Shown piece after piece: positions 1-5,050 of a stretch of DNA of 6,430 nt (the first letter of the stretch is position 1; each line of letters begins with the position of its first letter). The DNA lies in assembly GCA_964406105.1 (NCBI GenBank), contig CAYOQK010000018.1, forward strand, positions 1-6,430, written 5' to 3'. The notes below the pieces were generated by a model. That model was not told the origin of the DNA, searched no databases, and was given only the letters and a program-made list of their open reading frames with translations. A program made the translations under genes and the position numbers. This DNA comes from WGAB01 sp964406105 (lineage in GTDB: Bacteria > Hydrothermota > Hydrothermia > WGAB01).

Positions 1-320
1 ACTTTCCCCCGCCGGCGCACCTCAATCTTCTCAATGTAGGGCGAATACAGGGGGAAAATCCGCTCAATGCCGATACCCTGGGTGATCTTCCGGACGGTAA
101 AGGTGGCCCCCAGGCCCGACCCACGCTTGCGGATCACCACACCCTCAAAGGGCTGGATCCGGCTCCGTTCTACCATTTTCCGCTGTTTCTGGTCATATTT
201 CATCTCGGTGATCCGAACGTGCACCCGCACGGTATCTCCGGGGCGGAAGTCCGGAAACCTCTTCGGATCCCTCTGCATATAGGCCGACTCTACCTCGCGA
301 ATCAGATCTTGCTGTCCCAT
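1..320 (-). CDS. rplS: 50S ribosomal protein L19 (3' end outside window)
   Basis: L19 is a large-subunit ribosomal protein at the interface with the 30S subunit. Reading the minus strand from the ATG at 320 gives 106 residues before the window edge. They carry the family signatures: FRPGDTV (residues 25-31), the FEGVVI segment (58-63), FTVRKI (74-79), GIERIFPLYSP (84-94) and IEKIEVRRRGK (96-106). The usual end of the protein (the VRRAKLYYLR-type tail) lies beyond position 1. The start is supported by AGGGAGGA 7 nt upstream. Compared with E. coli L19, there are about 10 extra charged residues (roughly 40-54) just before the FEGVVI segment. In many bacteria rplS is the last gene of rpsP-rimM-trmD-rplS; here it is first in its transcript, with a divergent lipoprotein gene upstream. 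Identification is very secure from the motifs. Confidence 0.97.
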   Translation of the reverse strand, partial: MGQQDLIREVESAYMQRDPKRFPDFRPGDTVRVHVRITEMKYDQKQRKMVERSRIQPFEGVVIRKRGSGLGATFTVRKITQGIGIERIFPLYSPYIEKIEVRRRGK

Positions 321-327
321 GGTTGGT

Positions 328-335
328 TCCTCCCT
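328..335 (-). promoter_or_regulatory. Shine-Dalgarno site of rplS
   Basis: On the minus strand this reads AGGGAGGA, 7 nt before the ATG at 320. It fixes the L19 start and shows that this gene is translated from a leadered mRNA. Confidence 0.85.
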
Positions 336-352
336 GGAAATTCGTGCGGCCT

Positions 353-358
353 ATTATA
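353..358 (-). promoter_or_regulatory. -10 box of the rplS promoter
   Basis: The minus strand reads TATAAT, a perfect -10 consensus, 32 nt upstream of the rplS ATG. Transcription would start near 346, giving a leader of roughly 25 nt that contains the Shine-Dalgarno site. No good -35 is seen at 16-18 bp spacing (the 17-bp position reads GAAAGG). Confidence 0.6.
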
Positions 359-410
359 CAGCCCTCCCCCGGGAACCTTTCGCCCCCTCCGTGACTCTAA
401 TACCAGCAAA

Positions 411-416
411 AGGAGG
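411..416 (+). promoter_or_regulatory. Shine-Dalgarno site that sets the lipoprotein start
   Basis: AGGAGG lies 7 nt before ATG 424. The same frame is open further upstream, to an ATG at 319, but that region would overlap the rplS promoter and precede the signal peptide. This site therefore decides for the start at 424. A TAATAC sequence at 398-403 could be the -10 box, though no -35 is convincing. Confidence 0.8.
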
Positions 417-423
417 TTGCACG

Positions 424-1302
424 ATGAAGGCCAAACTCCCTATCCTGGTCGCAACCCTGCTGGTGGGTGCCCTGATCACAGGGTGCTCCAAGGAAAGCAC
501 CGAGGTGGCCTCCACCGACCAAGAGGCCATCCAGGAGTTGCTCTTCTCCCAGTACGCCGACTGGATTGACATCACCGAGGCCTACGAGGGCGACTCCACT
601 GAGGGCGACGCCTCCCTGGCCTCAAAGGACACCCTCCAAGGCCTGAGGGCCTGGTGGCGACGTCACTTCTGGCAGGAACAGATCCGCGATCTGAACATCC
701 ACATTGAGAACGACACCGCCTGGGTGACCCTCTACCGAGAGATCCCCGGTCGCTTGAACCTGTTGTTCTGCACCGATACCACCTTCCCTGAAACCGTGGT
801 GCGCTACACGAAGCCCTTGAGGGACTATTCAGAGCGGCGCCTCCTGTTCGTCCGTACTGGAGCGCCCACGGATCCCCACCGAGGTTGGGAGCTGCGCGCG
901 ATCTCCAACGTGGAGGTAAACTCCTCTGCCCCCACGGTGCGCATTGACTCGGTGCGGGTAACCGGAGGCGACTACGACACCGTGTTCACCGATCCCTTGG
1001 CGCTGCAGGAACGGGAAGAGGTGTTCACCTTTGCTCCAGGGACAGAGGTAACCCTCACCCTCTACGTGAACGATCCCCAGAACATTGTGGCTTACCTGCA
1101 CCACCCCGAGGCCCGACACCGGTTCCGTCGCCATCGGTTCTTCTTTGAAGACGGGCACTTTGTGGGCACCTGGATCACACCCCCGGACCCTGGCGTGTAC
1201 CACACCGCCGTGGATGTGCTCCACCGAGCCACCCTGATCACCGACGACTATCCCTACGACGCCAACCTCTGGCTGGTGGTCTATCGGGTGGTGCAACCTT
1301 AG
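424..1302 (+). CDS. Lipoprotein of unknown function, possible NTF2-like plus beta-sandwich domains
   Basis: The 292-residue product starts with a lipoprotein signal peptide: Lys at 2 and 4, a hydrophobic core at about 5-18, and a lipobox LITGC with the lipidated cysteine at 21. Ser-Lys follow the Cys rather than Asp, which in E. coli would favour the outer membrane. Residues about 34-165 have a pattern reminiscent of NTF2-like domains: an amphipathic helix, a Trp-rich helix (WWRRHFW, 77-83), then strands such as NDTAWVTLY (96-104) and GWELRAISNVEV (154-165). Residues about 170-290 look all-beta, possibly an Ig-like sandwich. I do not recognise a family, and both domain guesses rest on pattern only. 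It is divergent from rplS and lies 55 bp upstream of the ECF sigma operon, separated by a hairpin, so it may be an independent gene or a member of the same envelope regulon. Confidence 0.85.
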   Translation: MKAKLPILVATLLVGALITGCSKESTEVASTDQEAIQELLFSQYADWIDITEAYEGDSTEGDASLASKDTLQGLRAWWRRHFWQEQIRDLNIHIENDTAWVTLYREIPGRLNLLFCTDTTFPETVVRYTKPLRDYSERRLLFVRTGAPTDPHRGWELRAISNVEVNSSAPTVRIDSVRVTGGDYDTVFTDPLALQEREEVFTFAPGTEVTLTLYVNDPQNIVAYLHHPEARHRFRRHRFFFEDGHFVGTWITPPDPGVYHTAVDVLHRATLITDDYPYDANLWLVVYRVVQP

Positions 1303-1311
1303 GGGGACGGG

Positions 1312-1346
1312 ACCGTGGGGCCGGGGCGGAGCCCCGGTCCCACGGT
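1312..1346 (+). terminator. GC-rich hairpin between the lipoprotein and sigma genes (no U-tract)
   Basis: Positions 1312-1327 pair with 1331-1346 in a 16-bp stem with one G-T pair (1320/1338) and a GGA loop. It begins 9 nt after the lipoprotein stop, so it probably protects or terminates that transcript, but no run of T follows on either side. Its last base is also the first base of the -10 box of the sigma gene, so terminator and promoter are butted together. Confidence 0.6.
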
Positions 1347-1351
1347 ATACT
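1346..1351 (+). promoter_or_regulatory. -10 box placed for a leaderless sigma-factor mRNA
   Basis: TATACT is followed by 6 nt (CTCGGT) and then ATG 1358, so transcription would begin at or beside the start codon. There is no Shine-Dalgarno site. The 17-bp-spaced -35 position reads GGGGCG and lies inside the hairpin stem, so a normal -35 is missing. The call leans on two other genes in the window with the identical 6-nt spacing. Confidence 0.5.
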
Positions 1352-1357
1352 CTCGGT

Positions 1358-1870
1358 ATGGATACCGACCTGGAACGCCGCTTCGCCGAGATCCTCAGGG
1401 AAAACGAAAACCGGATTTTCAACATGGTGTACTGGCAGATCGGCAACTACGAAGACGCCCGGGACCTAACCCAGGACATCTTCCTGGCGGTGTACCGCCA
1501 TCTGCCCAAGTTCCGAGGCGAAGCCCGGGTTTCCACCTGGATCTACCGCATCGCCCAAAACCGAATCCGCCGATACCTCCGGAAACACCGCTTTCGCAAA
1601 CTCCTGATCCCTCTGGAAACCCTACTGGGCCAAGGGAACCCTGGGCCCACCCAGGACCCTCCCACCTTACCCCCTGAGTACCAGGCTTTGCACCACCACT
1701 TGCAGCAACTGCCTGAAGAATACCGTACGGTGCTGGTGCTCTTTTACTTTGAGAACCTGAGCCTGCGGGAAATCGCCGAGGTGCTCCACGTGGCCGAGGG
1801 CACCGTGAAATCCCGGCTGAGCCGGGCCCGCCGGCTCCTTCGCCATCGCTTGAAGGGGGTGATCTCATGA
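1358..1870 (+). CDS. ECF-type RNA polymerase sigma factor (RpoE-like, group 4)
   Basis: The 170-residue protein is the usual size for an extracytoplasmic-function sigma factor, which directs RNA polymerase to a small regulon when released by its anti-sigma factor. Region 2 spans about residues 15-77 and includes DARDLTQDIFLAVYRHL (33-49) and the -10-recognition and core-binding stretch STWIYRIAQNRIRRYLRK (59-76). A Pro-rich linker (about 92-107) leads to region 4 (about 110-165), with LPEEYRTVLVLFYFENLS, the helix-turn-helix LREIAEVLHVAEGTVKSRLS (136-155) and an Arg-rich end. The ATG at 1358 has no Shine-Dalgarno site but has a -10 box 6 nt upstream. The stop TGA at 1868-1870 overlaps the ATG of the next gene (ATGA), so sigma and anti-sigma are translationally coupled, as is common for these pairs. 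The promoter sequence it recognises is not evident here. Confidence 0.95.
   Translation: MDTDLERRFAEILRENENRIFNMVYWQIGNYEDARDLTQDIFLAVYRHLPKFRGEARVSTWIYRIAQNRIRRYLRKHRFRKLLIPLETLLGQGNPGPTQDPPTLPPEYQALHHHLQQLPEEYRTVLVLFYFENLSLREIAEVLHVAEGTVKSRLSRARRLLRHRLKGVIS
1853..1864 (+). promoter_or_regulatory. Extended Shine-Dalgarno site of the anti-sigma gene
   Basis: AAGGGGGTGATC differs by one base from AAGGAGGTGATC, the full complement of the common 16S rRNA tail. It lies inside the sigma-factor coding region just before ATG 1867, and would support reinitiation across the ATGA overlap. Confidence 0.75.
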
Positions 1871-2490
1871 AGCCCCAAGACTTTGATCAGCTCCTGGAGG
1901 GTTATCGCAATGGCACCCTGTCCCCGGAGGAGACCCGACGACTGCAGGAGATCCTGGAAACCTGTGAGGAATGCCGACGGGAATGGGAAGAGGCCCAAGC
2001 TCTGGATCGGTGGCTGCGGAATACTCCCCGCGTTCCCACGCCCCCAGGACTCCGCACGGCCATTTTGAAACGTCTTCAAACCCCACGCCGATTTCCCCGA
2101 TGGGCCCCGGCTTTGGCTCCAGTTTTCCTGGCCTTGGTGATCCTTCTGGGAGGCCTCTGGTTCAACCGATCCCGTCCCACACCCTTGGAAGCCCAGGCCG
2201 TCACTGTGGATCTTTTAGCCCCTGAACCTGAAGCCGCCCTGCTGACACCCGACTTTATGGTGGTGGGGGCCGTGTATCCCCCAATGCCCTATGAGGTAGA
2301 GGTGCTCGTGGACTCCGTGGCTGTGCCCTTCCGAAACCTGGGCGGCGAGGGGTACTTCATCCTCAAGGACCTTCCCGTATCCCCCGGGTACCACGAGGTC
2401 ATCGTGGTGATCCATCTGCCCACTCTGCACCAAACCCGTAGGTTCCACCGGGAAATCTACCTGGTGGCTCCAGGAGGTGAACCATCATGA
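1867..2490 (+). CDS. Membrane anti-sigma factor with extracytoplasmic Ig-like domain
   Basis: The 207-residue protein follows its sigma factor with a 4-nt overlap. The N-terminal cytoplasmic part (1-55) matches the zinc-finger anti-sigma (ZAS / zf-HC2) pattern: a short helix with LLEGYRNGTLSPEE (9-22), then CEEC at 33-36. The His of the classical H-x3-C-x2-C motif is absent; Ile29 sits there, so zinc may not be bound in the standard way. One membrane segment spans about 79-99, after a basic stretch (RRFPR), giving an N-in topology. The outer part (110-203) opens with LLAPEPEAALLTPDFMVVGAV (116-136) and continues as alternating strands ending in YLVAP, a pattern like bacterial Ig-like/glucodextranase B-type domains. 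It should hold the sigma factor at the membrane until an envelope signal arrives. The anti-sigma role is inferred from position and the N-terminal pattern; the Ig-like fold is a pattern call. Confidence 0.85.
   Translation: MKPQDFDQLLEGYRNGTLSPEETRRLQEILETCEECRREWEEAQALDRWLRNTPRVPTPPGLRTAILKRLQTPRRFPRWAPALAPVFLALVILLGGLWFNRSRPTPLEAQAVTVDLLAPEPEAALLTPDFMVVGAVYPPMPYEVEVLVDSVAVPFRNLGGEGYFILKDLPVSPGYHEVIVVIHLPTLHQTRRFHREIYLVAPGGEPS
2472..2480 (+). promoter_or_regulatory. Shine-Dalgarno site of the Ig-repeat protein gene
   Basis: AGGAGGTGA lies 6 nt before ATG 2487, inside the end of the anti-sigma gene. It supports this start and coupled translation. Confidence 0.75.
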
Positions 2491-3818
2491 CTCTACTGAT
2501 GCTGGCCCTTTGGACCGCGTTAAGGGTATGGATTACCCCCAGCACCCTAAGCTTGGCACCGGGGGAAACCCAAAACCTCCAGGTGGAGGTGGAGGAACAA
2601 GGAACCCCTGTAACGCCAGATACCCTGTGGATTGAGGTCTTGCCCCCCCGATTGGGATGGGTGGAACAGAACGTGTTTCACGCTCGGGAACCCGGTATAG
2701 GGGTGCTCCGGGCCGTGGTGCGGGTGCACGGACAGGAGGCCGTAGGGCACGCGGCCCTGCAAATCGGCCCCCATGCCCACCGCCTACGCATTGAGGTGAA
2801 CCCGCGGGAGGTGACCCTGGCCCCCCAGGGTGAGGTGCCCTTCCAAATCCGAGTGCTCACCCCAGAGGGACGGGAGGCCCCCCATGCCTCCTTGGAGGTT
2901 CAGGTGGTGCCTCCCTGGCTGGGGAACTGGCAGGCCGAGGGGTCTCGCTTCCAGGCCGGGCCTTTCTCCGGCCGAGGGATGTTGGTTTTGGTCGCCCGCG
3001 ATGACCAAGGCCGCACAGGGATTGCCCGGGCCCGGATCCGGGTGGGCCAGGCACACCAACATGCCCCGTTACGGATTCGGGTGATTCCTCCTGTACTGGA
3101 ACTCTCCCCAGGCGCCTCCCAGGAGATCCGGGTGGAGGTCCCAGGAGTTCCGCAGGAACGCTTGGAGGTGTTCCTCTACCCAGATCCTCCAGAGTTGGGA
3201 ACGGTGCAGCAAGGAAGTGTGTTCCAGGCGGGTCCGGACTCCCTCCGTGGGGTGCTTTGGGTGGCGGTCAAAACGCTGGAGGGGCGTACGGGGATCCGTC
3301 GGGTCCCGGTGTCGGTAGGGCGTCCCTTGCCTCGTCCTCGGATCCATCCGGAGCGTTTGCATGCGCGTCCACATCGGCCCATAGAGGCCCGGCTCCACTG
3401 GCCCGAACGGCTCCCTACTCGCTGGAAACACCGCCTTCAGGATCTCCAGTGGCAGGTGATTCCCCGCGATTTCGCCGAGGTCAGGGGTCGTGGGCCCAGG
3501 GTGTGGATCCGTGTACGCCGGCCAGGTGTGGGGCTGCTGGTGGCGCGATGGCACCAGAGGCCCGTGGCCGCTGCTCCGATCTTCGCTGGGCGAGAGGTTC
3601 CTGCCGAGGTGCAGCCCACCGAGGTCCACGTGGGAGACGAGTTCCGCGTGACACCGGTAGGTGCCCCCGGCGCCCCCTTGCACTTTGCGGCAGTGCCTCC
3701 TCACCGGGTTGAACACCTGGGTGAGGGCCGTTTCCACGCGAAGGCGCCCGGTGAGGTGTGGGTTTTGATGGAGGGGGAAGGCTGGGGAAGCGCTGTGAGA
3801 ATCCAGATACTGCCGTAG
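2487..3818 (+). CDS. Exported-looking protein with about five Ig-like (Big-type) repeats
   Basis: This is the third gene of the sigma operon, joined by another ATGA overlap. The 443 residues are mostly beta-strand repeats, each of about 73-91 residues: roughly 13-95, 98-188, 194-279, 284-368 and 371-443. Most begin with a I-x-P-x-x-[VL]-x-L-[AS]-P-G-like stretch (ITPSTLSLAPG, 16-26; VNPREVTLAPQG, 104-115; IPPVLELSPG, 200-209). Repeats 2 and 3 share FQAGP (155-159, 246-250) and GRTGI (175-179, 266-270); repeats 1 and 5 have FHA at the matching place. This resembles bacterial Ig-like group 2 surface domains. The N-terminus (MTLLMLALWTALRVW) is hydrophobic but has no basic n-region and no clear cleavage site, so export is likely but unproven. 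I see no Cys and only three Lys, against dozens of Arg. No enzyme motif or anchor is visible. It is the likeliest envelope partner of the anti-sigma factor, which is inference from operon position. Confidence 0.8.
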   Translation: MTLLMLALWTALRVWITPSTLSLAPGETQNLQVEVEEQGTPVTPDTLWIEVLPPRLGWVEQNVFHAREPGIGVLRAVVRVHGQEAVGHAALQIGPHAHRLRIEVNPREVTLAPQGEVPFQIRVLTPEGREAPHASLEVQVVPPWLGNWQAEGSRFQAGPFSGRGMLVLVARDDQGRTGIARARIRVGQAHQHAPLRIRVIPPVLELSPGASQEIRVEVPGVPQERLEVFLYPDPPELGTVQQGSVFQAGPDSLRGVLWVAVKTLEGRTGIRRVPVSVGRPLPRPRIHPERLHARPHRPIEARLHWPERLPTRWKHRLQDLQWQVIPRDFAEVRGRGPRVWIRVRRPGVGLLVARWHQRPVAAAPIFAGREVPAEVQPTEVHVGDEFRVTPVGAPGAPLHFAAVPPHRVEHLGEGRFHAKAPGEVWVLMEGEGWGSAVRIQILP

Positions 3819-3839
3819 TTTCCCCGTTCCCGTGTCCCT

Positions 3840-4328
3840 CTACTCCTCGGCCCCTTCCGGGGCCGAGGAGGCTTGGGGCACGTCGTACAAGTACAGCCAA
3901 CCATCCTCGTTGCCGTAGTACCCAGGCAACCGCTGGATCCTGCGGAACCCAAAGCGTTCGTAAAACCGCTGGGCCCGGCGGTTGCTCACCCGTACCTCCA
4001 AAACCACCCAGGGCACGTGTTGCTTCTGTGCCCATCGCACCACCTCTTGGAGCAGGAGACGCCCCAGGCCCTGGCCGCGGCAACCTGGGTCCACCGCAAT
4101 GTTCAAAAGATGGACCGCCTGTTCGTATGTTCGGAACACCGCGTAGCCGAGCACCTGGCCCTCGGGTGTTCGGAGAACCCGCACCTGGGCCAGGGGATGC
4201 TGGGCTTCAGCGCGGAAAGCCTCGGCACTCCAAGGCTGGGGAAAGGATATCCGTTCAATGCGGAGGATCTCCGGGAGATCCGTTTCTCGGAACTCAGTGA
4301 TCTGCACCTCGGCGACGTCGCACGGCAT
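3840..4328 (-). CDS. rimI: Ribosomal protein S18-alanine N-acetyltransferase (GNAT family)
   Basis: This 162-residue GNAT enzyme transfers an acetyl group from acetyl-CoA to a protein N-terminus; in E. coli RimI acts on ribosomal protein S18. The acetyl-CoA site is seen as VDPGCRGQGLGRLLL (79-93, containing R-G-Q-G-L-G). LEVRVSNRRAQRFYERFGF (110-128) is the RimI signature: Glu111 and Tyr123 align by eye with the E. coli catalytic Glu103 and Tyr115. ERISFPQPWS (25-34) is the usual N-terminal substrate-loop motif. The ATG at 4328 overlaps the end of tsaB by 35 nt; a GTG at 4307 (residue 8) would cut the overlap to 14 nt, and neither has a clear Shine-Dalgarno site. The tsaB-rimI pairing is widespread and supports the name. 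The last codons and stop form a perfect hairpin facing the convergent Ig-repeat gene. Confidence 0.9.
   Translation of the reverse strand: MPCDVAEVQITEFRETDLPEILRIERISFPQPWSAEAFRAEAQHPLAQVRVLRTPEGQVLGYAVFRTYEQAVHLLNIAVDPGCRGQGLGRLLLQEVVRWAQKQHVPWVVLEVRVSNRRAQRFYERFGFRRIQRLPGYYGNEDGWLYLYDVPQASSAPEGAEE
3843..3870. terminator. Perfect 12-bp hairpin at the convergent gene ends (no U-tract)
   Basis: CTCCTCGGCCCC (3843-3854) pairs with GGGGCCGAGGAG (3859-3870) around a TTCC loop. Read on the minus strand the loop is GGAA, a stable GNRA tetraloop. The hairpin encodes the last residues of RimI (APEGAEE) and lies 25 nt past the stop of the Ig-repeat gene, so it can act on both transcripts. No T-run follows in either direction, so it may be a transcript-end stabiliser or a factor-assisted terminator rather than a classical intrinsic one. 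Confidence 0.65.
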
Positions 4329-4956
4329 CGGGATCCCGAATATACAACGGATCCAGGGTTACAGCATCCACTGGGCCCTGGGTCTGATACAGCTCCCAGC
4401 CGTGTTGGGCCACTGCTTGGGCTGGGGGATAGACATCCGGTCCCCTGGATACCGAAAGACCCTTAGGGAACACACGGAGCCCGGGCCCCACGAACAGGGC
4501 ATCAGGGTACTGGGGCGCCAGATCCTCTGGCCGGGCCACGGCCGGGCCTGCTTCCAAACGACGGTTCAGATACACAGCGTAATACACCTGTCCCCGCTGC
4601 GCGTTGATCACCGGCACCACCCTTTGGGAAGGCCGGGCCAGCGAATACGCCAATACCTCCAAACTCGTGGGTGCCACCACGGGCACCTGGTGAGCGAGCC
4701 ACAGAGCCTTGGCATAGGCAATGCCCACCCGCAGGGCGGTGAAGTACCCTGGACCTCGGACCACCGAGACCAGGGAGATTTGGGGAAAGCCTACGTGGAA
4801 GCGGCTCAACAGACTTTGAATCCGGCCTGGCAGGTCTTCGGCGTGCCGAAAGGCATGGGGCAGGGCTTCCTGGGCGCCGGTACGGGTTTCGGCGTCCCAG
4901 AGGGCCACGCTGCCCTGAGGGCCGGAGGTTTCCAACGCCAGCACCCAAAAGGCCAT
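4294..4956 (-). CDS. tsaB: tRNA N6-threonylcarbamoyladenosine (t6A) biosynthesis protein TsaB
   Basis: TsaB is the inactive ASKHA-fold partner of TsaD in the complex that puts t6A at position 37 of ANN-decoding tRNAs. The 220-residue protein (E. coli TsaB is 231) has the N-terminal LALETSGPQGSVAL strand-turn (6-19), the family hallmark GPGYFTALRVGIAYAKAL (68-85; usually GPGSFTGLRIG), PVVAPTSLEVLAY (92-104), the NAQRGQVYYAVY strand (118-129; commonly D-A-R-R-G-E-V-Y) and the conserved end DPLYIRDPDAV (202-212). The ATG at 4956 has no Shine-Dalgarno site but has a -10 box 6 nt upstream, so the mRNA is probably leaderless. rimI follows with a 35-nt overlap. It is divergent from the sulfotransferase gene across 94 bp. 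The replacement of Gly by Ala in the T-A-L-R segment and Ser by Tyr after GPG are mild departures. Confidence 0.93.
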   Translation of the reverse strand: MAFWVLALETSGPQGSVALWDAETRTGAQEALPHAFRHAEDLPGRIQSLLSRFHVGFPQISLVSVVRGPGYFTALRVGIAYAKALWLAHQVPVVAPTSLEVLAYSLARPSQRVVPVINAQRGQVYYAVYLNRRLEAGPAVARPEDLAPQYPDALFVGPGLRVFPKGLSVSRGPDVYPPAQAVAQHGWELYQTQGPVDAVTLDPLYIRDPDAVRRRRGADH

Positions 4957-4962
4957 GGTCCA

Positions 4963-4991
4963 ATTCTATACACGCCTGCAGGCCTTCACAA
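4963..4991 (-). promoter_or_regulatory. tsaB-rimI promoter giving a leaderless mRNA
   Basis: On the minus strand: -35 TTGTGA at 4986-4991 (4 of 6 consensus), a 17-bp spacer, -10 TAGAAT at 4963-4968 (5 of 6), then 6 nt (TGGACC) and ATG 4956. No Shine-Dalgarno site precedes the ATG. Confidence 0.65.
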
Positions 4992-5015
4992 CCGCAGATG
5001 GGGTTTCCTCTCGTG

Positions 5016-5044
5016 TTGACCCCTGGAAGGGGCTCATCTATAAT
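5016..5044 (+). promoter_or_regulatory. Near-consensus promoter giving a leaderless sulfotransferase mRNA
   Basis: TTGACC (5016-5021), an exact 17-bp spacer, and TATAAT (5039-5044). Only one base departs from the sigma-70 consensus hexamers. Six nt later (TGCGGC) a GTG at 5051 is in frame with the sulfotransferase. The spacer and -35 end contain a small inverted repeat, CCCCT-GGA-AGGGG (5020-5032), which could be an operator half-site pair or chance. Confidence 0.75.
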
Positions 5045-5050
5045 TGCGGC

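Noticed and set aside
319..423. Upstream extension of the lipoprotein to an ATG at 319
   Set aside because: It would overlap the rplS start and promoter and place 35 non-signal residues before a clear signal peptide. The AGGAGG before ATG 424 and the lipobox position support the shorter protein.
829..1446. Minus-strand open frame of 205 codons opposite the lipoprotein and sigma genes
   Set aside because: It runs across two recognisable plus-strand gene products and the hairpin between them. Long antisense frames are expected in GC-rich coding DNA.
3069..3737. Minus-strand open frame of 222 codons opposite the Ig-repeat gene
   Set aside because: The plus-strand product shows real repeat structure in frame. 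The antisense product is Pro/Arg/His-rich with no motif and no ribosome site.
4258..5019. Plus-strand open frame of 253 codons opposite tsaB
   Set aside because: It is the complement of tsaB, which has clear family motifs on the minus strand. The plus-strand translation has no recognisable domain.
4955..5050. Longer sulfotransferase starting at ATG 4955
   Set aside because: This would put both divergent promoters inside the coding region and overlap the tsaB start. The added residues match nothing in the family, and the promoter at 5016-5044 lies downstream of that ATG.
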